From contig JANQQK010000002.1 of NCBI GenBank assembly GCA_028289375.1, positions 41,006-105,005 of the forward strand: a stretch of DNA of 64,000 nucleotides. Reading direction: 5' to 3'. Shown here piece after piece: positions 59,176 through 64,000 of the stretch (position 1 is its first letter; each line of letters starts with the position of its first letter). Origin of the DNA: Phycisphaerae bacterium. Lineage in GTDB: Bacteria; Planctomycetota; Phycisphaerae; UBA1845. The notes beneath the pieces were generated by a model that saw nothing but the letters and a program-made list of their open reading frames with translations, did no database searches and was not told where the DNA came from. Position numbers and translations under genes: made by a program.

Positions 59176-60909
59176 ATGCGTTTGATTTCCTGCAAGAAAA
59201 CCTGCCTGCTGACTTTGACCTTGCTGGGGTGTGTGCTGTCCGGCTGCAAGGACGGCGTCTGGGACTGGAGCGCCTTCTTCCCGAAAGACAAGAAGGGCAA
59301 CGTAGATTCCAACAATTACGTCGACCCGATCATGAAGTCGGCCGCATACCGCAACACGATCGCCGAATATGCTTACTTCGACGGCATGCGGCGCATGCGG
59401 GTTCGCGGGTATGGCGTCGTTGTCGGCCTGAGGGACACCGGGTCGGCTGAATGCCCAACGCACATCAAGAATGAACTCGTGCAGGAGATGTACAAGAAGC
59501 GCGATTTCATCAGCCGTCCGGAGGACTTGATCGCACGACGGGATACGGCGGTTGTCACGATCGAAGGTGAGATTCCCGCAGCCGCAACGGAGGGCACGGA
59601 ATTCGACCTGCTCGTGCGTGCGCTCCCGGGCACGCAAACGACAAGCCTGGAACATGGGATACTGATCCCCTGCGATCTGCGCATCTTCCGCACGACGGGC
59701 GCTTCGGGCTGGATTCCGGGACGGATTCTTGGCGTGGGCGAAGGGCCGATCTTCATGAATCCGTTCGCCGCATCGCGCGGGTCTGCCACACGAACCTCAA
59801 AGCGCGAAGGCACGATCATCGCCGGCGGTCGCGTCAATACAGATCGCCGTGTCCGCCTGCTCCTGACGACACCGTCCTATCAGCGGGCGGCCACCATCGC
59901 CAACCGCATCAATGCGCGTTTTGCCGACCCGGAAGACCCGGTCGCCGACGCCATTTCGCCATCAGAGGTTCGCGTCACGATTCCGGCAGAGCATCGCGAT
60001 GATCCCAAGCACTACGTCACGCTTGTACAGCACCTGTACCTGCCGATCCGCCCGGGGTTTGAAGACTCAGTGCGACGCGCGCTGGCGAAGGAGTTTTCCG
60101 GACGGGATGCACCGCACGTCGAAATCGCATTGGCCTGGGAAGCGCTCGGTCGCAACGTGCTGCCGGACGTCAAGAAGTTCTACGATGACGGCTATCCGCC
60201 GCGCAGTTTCTATTCAGCGGTCGCCGGACTTCACCTCGGGGATGACGACGCCGTCGACGCACTGGATCGTCACCTGAATAACCCCAACAGCGATCATCGC
60301 TCCGGAGCGATCAAGGTTCTCAGAACTGCGCGAAACTCGATGCGGGCAGCCGGTGCATTGCGTCGTGCGCTCAGTGCCGAGGATCCAAGAATTCGCATGG
60401 ACGCGTATGAAGCCTTGCTCGAACGTAACGACCCCTACATCACGACGTTCAACATCGGCAGGGGCGACTTTGCGATCGACCTGGTCCGATCCGACGGGAC
60501 AAAAATGATCGCCGCAAAACGATCCGAGGATCGCCGCATCGCCCTATTCGGTGACGTGCGGGCGCAGCCTCCTCTGTTCTACAGCCTGCCGGACGACTCC
60601 CTGATGCTCACGGCTGATCCGGGCGATCGACATGTGACGCTGGTCCGCTCGCCCGATGAGGCTGGCATGCTGCCGCCGGTCAAGGTTGATACCGAAGTCG
60701 CGCAGGTGATCAGTCGTCTTGGCAATCCGCCGCCAAACGTCGCGCTCGGTCCGCAGGGTCTTGGCGTGGACTACGCGTCGATCATCCTCGTGCTTTCCGA
60801 GCTGGTTGACAGCGGTGCGATCGACGCGCATTTCATGATGGAGTCGCCGGCCTCATCCGTCTTGCCGCGGAGTTCCAAGCCAATGGGTCGGCCGGAATCG
60901 GAACTTTGA
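59176..60909 (+). CDS. FlgI-like lipoprotein
   Basis: About 577 residues from the ATG at 59176, where a lipoprotein signal ends in VLSGC (Cys24). Residues 65-350 resemble the N-terminal part of FlgI, the flagellar P-ring protein: MRVRGYGVVVGLRDTGS and the later NRINARF and GGRVN steps. From about 330 a helical stretch with two HEAT-like steps (AVAGLHLGDDDAVDALDRHL, AAGALRRALSAEDPRIRMDA) follows, then a beta-rich end. No other flagellar genes are nearby, so a secondary envelope role is likely. An in-frame ATG at 59140 is less likely. Confidence 0.82.
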   Translation: MRLISCKKTCLLTLTLLGCVLSGCKDGVWDWSAFFPKDKKGNVDSNNYVDPIMKSAAYRNTIAEYAYFDGMRRMRVRGYGVVVGLRDTGSAECPTHIKNELVQEMYKKRDFISRPEDLIARRDTAVVTIEGEIPAAATEGTEFDLLVRALPGTQTTSLEHGILIPCDLRIFRTTGASGWIPGRILGVGEGPIFMNPFAASRGSATRTSKREGTIIAGGRVNTDRRVRLLLTTPSYQRAATIANRINARFADPEDPVADAISPSEVRVTIPAEHRDDPKHYVTLVQHLYLPIRPGFEDSVRRALAKEFSGRDAPHVEIALAWEALGRNVLPDVKKFYDDGYPPRSFYSAVAGLHLGDDDAVDALDRHLNNPNSDHRSGAIKVLRTARNSMRAAGALRRALSAEDPRIRMDAYEALLERNDPYITTFNIGRGDFAIDLVRSDGTKMIAAKRSEDRRIALFGDVRAQPPLFYSLPDDSLMLTADPGDRHVTLVRSPDEAGMLPPVKVDTEVAQVISRLGNPPPNVALGPQGLGVDYASIILVLSELVDSGAIDAHFMMESPASSVLPRSSKPMGRPESEL

Positions 60910-60961
60910 ACGCGACCCTCCGGGTTCGCCCTGAAATAGGAAACGAAGAGGTACGCAACAC

Positions 60962-61939
60962 ATGATACGTCAAACGTCTCTGATGGTGCTCGCATGGTGT
61001 CTCGTGTCGGCCGTCGCTGTTCAGGCGCAAGTCCCATCCGCGTCTCCCGCGCCCGATGAGCAAGCGCAGAAAAAGATACCCGAATACAAGCTGACGATTC
61101 CGATTCCGCGCGAACCGAGCGACGCCTGGAAGAAATTCTCCGAGCTGAAGATCTGGGACGACGGCTACAGCGAAATGTCCTACTACGACGCTGAGTGCAC
61201 CATCTACGGCAAGCCCCGCAAGTACACGCGTGTGCACCTCATGAACCGGCAGGACATGGACCCCCAACTCGGAATCAAGGCCGGCCCCAAGAGCGGTCAG
61301 ACCGTTCCCGCGTTCAAGTTCGTCGTGGCTGAGGAAATCCCAACAGAGAATTACAATTATCGTTTTCTGACGTCGGCATTCGTCGAGCGTCCCAGCCTTG
61401 AGCCACTGAAGATGACGATTTCGAGCCATGAATGGTGTGGTTCAACGTTCAAGTGGTTCAAGTGGGACCGTCCCACCGCCTTCCCTTCTGACAACTGGTC
61501 GCTGGACATATGCTGGTTCTCATACTTCGAGGGCGAGGGCGACGGATGGTGGCCTTGGCCGCGACCGAATATCGATGGTTACGAATTTCTACCGCTGTAT
61601 GCCCGCGCGGTGGTCGCATCCGGCGAGAAACGCGAAATGCACCTGCTCCGCTCCATGCACCACACGCACAGGCCCGACCCGATTCCCATTGATGCCGTGC
61701 TCAAGATCGACGGCAAGCCGCGCAAGGTGACCGTACCAATGGGTTCGTTCGAGGCGCAGCGCGTGGTGGTCGAATGGGAAGGGGCGGAAACGTGGTTCGA
61801 CGTCGAAACGGCCGCACCGCACCGCGTGCTCGCATTCAAAGCCGACGACGTTCAGGGCAAGCTGAAATTCGTGGAGCGGCGGGCCTACTGGGATCGCGAC
61901 TGGAAGAGCGGATTCCACAAACCCAATCAGGCACCGTGA
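60962..61939 (+). CDS. Secreted hypothetical protein
   Basis: 325 residues with a clear signal peptide (MIRQTSLMVLAWCLVSAVAVQAQ). The mature part is rich in Trp, Tyr, Phe and Arg (for example DICWFSYFEG and GDGWWPWPRPN). It contains a repeated PRK(V/Y)T element (GKPRKYTRVHLMN and GKPRKVTVPMGS), which suggests two related beta-sandwich halves. No enzyme motif was recognised. It lies 52 bp after the FlgI-like gene on the same strand and is probably co-transcribed, so a joint envelope role is possible. AAGAGG is about 11 bases upstream. Confidence 0.85.
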   Translation: MIRQTSLMVLAWCLVSAVAVQAQVPSASPAPDEQAQKKIPEYKLTIPIPREPSDAWKKFSELKIWDDGYSEMSYYDAECTIYGKPRKYTRVHLMNRQDMDPQLGIKAGPKSGQTVPAFKFVVAEEIPTENYNYRFLTSAFVERPSLEPLKMTISSHEWCGSTFKWFKWDRPTAFPSDNWSLDICWFSYFEGEGDGWWPWPRPNIDGYEFLPLYARAVVASGEKREMHLLRSMHHTHRPDPIPIDAVLKIDGKPRKVTVPMGSFEAQRVVVEWEGAETWFDVETAAPHRVLAFKADDVQGKLKFVERRAYWDRDWKSGFHKPNQAP

Positions 61940-61960
61940 TGCCTCGGTGACATCGGCGCG

Positions 61961-63130
61961 TCAGCTGCCTTGGCCCTTGTCGCCACCGGCCTGATCCATC
62001 TGACGGTTCTTCATTTTCTCGGCGGCCTGCTGACGGGCGAGCCGCCGCAGATCGGCAGCGGCATCCGATTCGTCGACGATCTCGGCCCCGAGCAACGTCT
62101 CAATGGCATCTTCAAGCGTGACAACCCCAGCCGTACCGCCGTACTCATCGACGACGATGAACAGGTGTCTTCGCTCGCGCAGGGCCTGATTCAGAAGATC
62201 GCTCACCTTCATCGTGTTGGGAACGAAGCTGGCCGGTCGTTTGAGCTTCTCAAGCGTCATGTCCGATTCGCCCGCAGACGCTGCGTGCAGAATGTCCTCC
62301 CGGATGGCGATTCCGACGATCTCGTCGAGGTCCGCCCCGACCGTCAACGGCAGGCGCTTGTGCGGCCAACTCAACGCGGTCTCGGCTGCGTCGGCGACGC
62401 TTGTGTCTTTGGGAAGCGATTGAATCACCGTACGCGGTGTGAGAATGTCGGCCACCTTCACCCGATCGAGCTTGAGCGCATTTTGCATCCAACGCGCTTC
62501 CTCGTCGGAAAGACTGCCATGGCGATGACCAAGCCGTGACATCGCGAGGATTTCGTCCTCGGTGACGGACCCGAGCGTCGCGGCGTCCCCGGATAGGAGC
62601 TTCGTGAGCGATTGACTTGCCTTGACCAGCGGCCAAAGCAGATGAATCACCAACTCGATCGACCCGCAAAGCAACGGCGCCAGTTTGTCCGCATGAAACA
62701 CGCCAAGCGTCTTGGGAATGATCTCGCTCAGAAAGAGAATGGCCAGTGTGAGAATGACACTGAACACACCAACGCCGATGCTGTCGAACACGTCAGCCGC
62801 GAGCATCCCCGAGACAGCCGCACCGGCAGTGTGTGCGATGGTGTTGAGTGCGAGAATGGCGGCGATGGGCTTGTCGATGTTCGAGCGCAGCCGTTGGAGT
62901 CGTTTGCCCGCCGATGTCCCCGATTCGAACAATTGTTCGACGCGGGCAGGTGACACGGCGTACAACGCTGCCTCGCAAACGGAGCAGTAGAAGGACGCCC
63001 CGATGGTCCCGATCACGACGATGACCAGGTAAAGCATCGACCCGGTCGACGCCGCATCGCCGACGATGTTGCCCGTATCGCCCAGTATGGAGAATTCCAC
63101 CGAGATGGTCACCGAGTTGATATTGTCCAA
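61961..63130 (-). CDS. CNNM/CorC-type membrane protein with CBS pair
   Basis: 389 residues. An N-terminal DUF21/CNNM membrane domain (about 30-180, four helices, with LSEIIPKTLGVFHADKLAPLL) is followed by two CBS domains (about 215-350: DRVKVADILTPRTVIQSLP and the VVDEYGGTAGVVTLEDAIE motif). The C-terminus is Gln/Lys/Arg-rich. Such proteins are linked to magnesium or cobalt efflux or homeostasis. The start is the TTG at 63128-63130, placed directly after the upstream lipoprotein stop (63131-63133). The corC-type transporter-associated domain appears to be missing. Confidence 0.92.
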   Translation of the reverse strand: MDNINSVTISVEFSILGDTGNIVGDAASTGSMLYLVIVVIGTIGASFYCSVCEAALYAVSPARVEQLFESGTSAGKRLQRLRSNIDKPIAAILALNTIAHTAGAAVSGMLAADVFDSIGVGVFSVILTLAILFLSEIIPKTLGVFHADKLAPLLCGSIELVIHLLWPLVKASQSLTKLLSGDAATLGSVTEDEILAMSRLGHRHGSLSDEEARWMQNALKLDRVKVADILTPRTVIQSLPKDTSVADAAETALSWPHKRLPLTVGADLDEIVGIAIREDILHAASAGESDMTLEKLKRPASFVPNTMKVSDLLNQALRERRHLFIVVDEYGGTAGVVTLEDAIETLLGAEIVDESDAAADLRRLARQQAAEKMKNRQMDQAGGDKGQGS

Positions 63131-63793
63131 TCAGCCGCGCGGGACCACGCGAATCTCGCAAGCGTTGATCTTCACTTCAGACGCCGAACCCTCACCCTCG
63201 ATCCACGTCGCCTCAACCCGACCCGCAACAACCATGTGATAGGCCAGTCCCGGCTCGAACGTCAGCTCGAACGCCGGCGACTCACTTCCCGACCACTTCT
63301 CCGGCACGCGTTCCGGATCCGACTCAGCCAACGTCACCGACGCCAGTACCTGACGATTCGAGTCCATCACGTACGCTTTCAACTGCACCGGCACCACACC
63401 ATACAGCGATCGGAAGTTCCTCGCGGTGCAGTCGTAGTTGACATCGAAGGCAACCTCCACGTTTTGCGGCTTACTGCCGTCGTAGTGGAGCACATGACCA
63501 AGGTGAAACTCCGCATTCGCATCACCGCCGCCTGTCGCATCAGCCGAGCAGTTGGCCGTACCGCCCGCGTTGGCGTTCGATACCGCACTCGCTTCGCCCG
63601 TCGACGCGCGTGCGGTGTCGGCCACGTTGAATGGCTCTGCGACCGGCAGCCGCAACGCCAGCGATGTGCCACCGGCGGCAACGCGGTGTTCCTGTTTGGC
63701 TGTGACGAGTTGTTCTTCAAACGACCCTGATCCGCATCCAACGACCATTGGCCATGCAAGACACGCGACCGCCAACCGCATTCTGATGTTCAT
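63131..63793 (-). CDS. Lipoprotein of unknown function
   Basis: 220 residues from the ATG at 63791-63793, supported by GGAGG nine bases upstream. The signal peptide ends in VVGC (lipobox). The mature part begins with Ser/Gly/Ala-rich sequence and continues as a beta-rich domain (VQLKAYVMDSNRQVLASVTL, AFELTFEPGLAYHMVVAGRV). Cys residues in ANCSADAT, NYDCTAR and INACEIR may form a disulfide. It abuts the CNNM gene with no gap. No family was recognised. Confidence 0.8.
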   Translation of the reverse strand: MNIRMRLAVACLAWPMVVGCGSGSFEEQLVTAKQEHRVAAGGTSLALRLPVAEPFNVADTARASTGEASAVSNANAGGTANCSADATGGGDANAEFHLGHVLHYDGSKPQNVEVAFDVNYDCTARNFRSLYGVVPVQLKAYVMDSNRQVLASVTLAESDPERVPEKWSGSESPAFELTFEPGLAYHMVVAGRVEATWIEGEGSASEVKINACEIRVVPRG

Positions 63794-63908
63794 CACCTGC
63801 AACCTCCACATGCTCGCGGCAACAAACGGCCGCACGCTTCGCGACCCTGACGAGCCATGCAACGTACCGTCAGGTCGCCAACGCGACAACCGGCAATCCT
63901 TAGAGCTC

Positions 63909-64000
63909 CTAAACAAACCCTGTTTTCACGAATCTGTTTGAGATGATGGCGACGGCGAGTTGGAGGAAGGCTTCGTGGGTATTGGCGCTGCGATCATAAC
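63909..64000 (-). mobile_element. IS5-type transposase, 3' end only
   Basis: The minus strand from the window edge reads YDRSANTHEAFLQLAVAIIS, then NRFVKTGFV and TAG at 63909-63911. The RxxNTHEAFLQLAxAxI pattern is the usual C-terminal end of IS5/IS4-type DDE transposases. Only the last 30 codons are inside the window, so completeness and terminal repeats cannot be judged. Confidence 0.75.

Noticed and set aside
58312..59655. Minus-strand frame of 447 codons
   Set aside because: Antisense to purU and the FlgI-like gene, both well supported.
59140..60909. Flagellar operon
   Set aside because: Only a FlgI-like domain is present; no other flagellar gene is in the window.

Overview
The window reads as chromosome of a Planctomycetota bacterium, probably near the Phycisphaerae; this is an inference from content. 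The signs are: very large secreted Cys-rich proteins with TDDIL-type dockerin-like and cohesin-like ends; a C-terminal dockerin-like DLDNDRDVDLADF tail; an ECF sigma factor coupled to a Ser/Thr kinase with TPR repeats; many four-base stop/start overlaps; GTG/TTG starts; and few transposons. Housekeeping genes (yidC, tsaB, purU, tRNA-Leu) lie among lineage-specific genes. No phage, plasmid, CRISPR or antiviral island is visible. The only clear mobile DNA is a transposase 3' end cut by the right edge.

Layout. 0-7 kb: a YwgA-like protein, a PAS-GAF-REC protein with a dead histidine-kinase dimerisation segment, and a minus-strand operon for a lipopolysaccharide-type inner core (exported protein, WaaF-like heptosyltransferase, WaaP/RfaP-like kinase, WaaG-like glycosyltransferase). 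7.3-14 kb: a small broken membrane gene, four tandem paralogues of an unrecognised membrane-protein family, and two paralogous zinc-ribbon membrane proteins on the other strand. 15-20 kb: a surface-glycan cluster (GT4, a KamA-like radical SAM enzyme without the PLP lysine, WbqC, methyltransferase, PIG-L deacetylase). 20-32 kb: a 2835-residue modular Cys-rich secreted protein and a secreted beta-helix protein that share the same C-terminal module.

32-38 kb: an SPFH protein and a Clp-type double AAA+ ATPase in one operon with a near-perfect ribosome-binding site; an odd tRNA with a UGA anticodon; a DUF418 membrane protein; tRNA-Leu. 38-44 kb: a secreted dockerin-ended protein divergent from an ECF sigma/Ser-Thr kinase pair, then an FAD amine oxidase. 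44-52 kb: yidC, a metallophosphoesterase, a thioredoxin-TPR protein, tsaB, a second ECF sigma factor coupled to a coiled-coil membrane protein, and a secreted cyclophilin. 52-56 kb: a FecCD/BtuCDF-type import operon and an HNH protein with a good promoter. 56-64 kb: a REC-GGDEF-HD-GYP protein with a degenerate HD-GYP domain, purU, an orphan FlgI-like lipoprotein, a secreted protein, a CNNM/CBS membrane protein, a lipoprotein, and the transposase fragment.

The strongest candidates for undescribed biology are the four-paralogue membrane array, the altered KamA enzyme in the glycan cluster, the SPFH-AAA+ operon, the shared C-terminal module of the two giant secreted proteins, the short-variable-loop UGA-anticodon tRNA, and the two signalling proteins that kept their architecture but lost catalytic residues.
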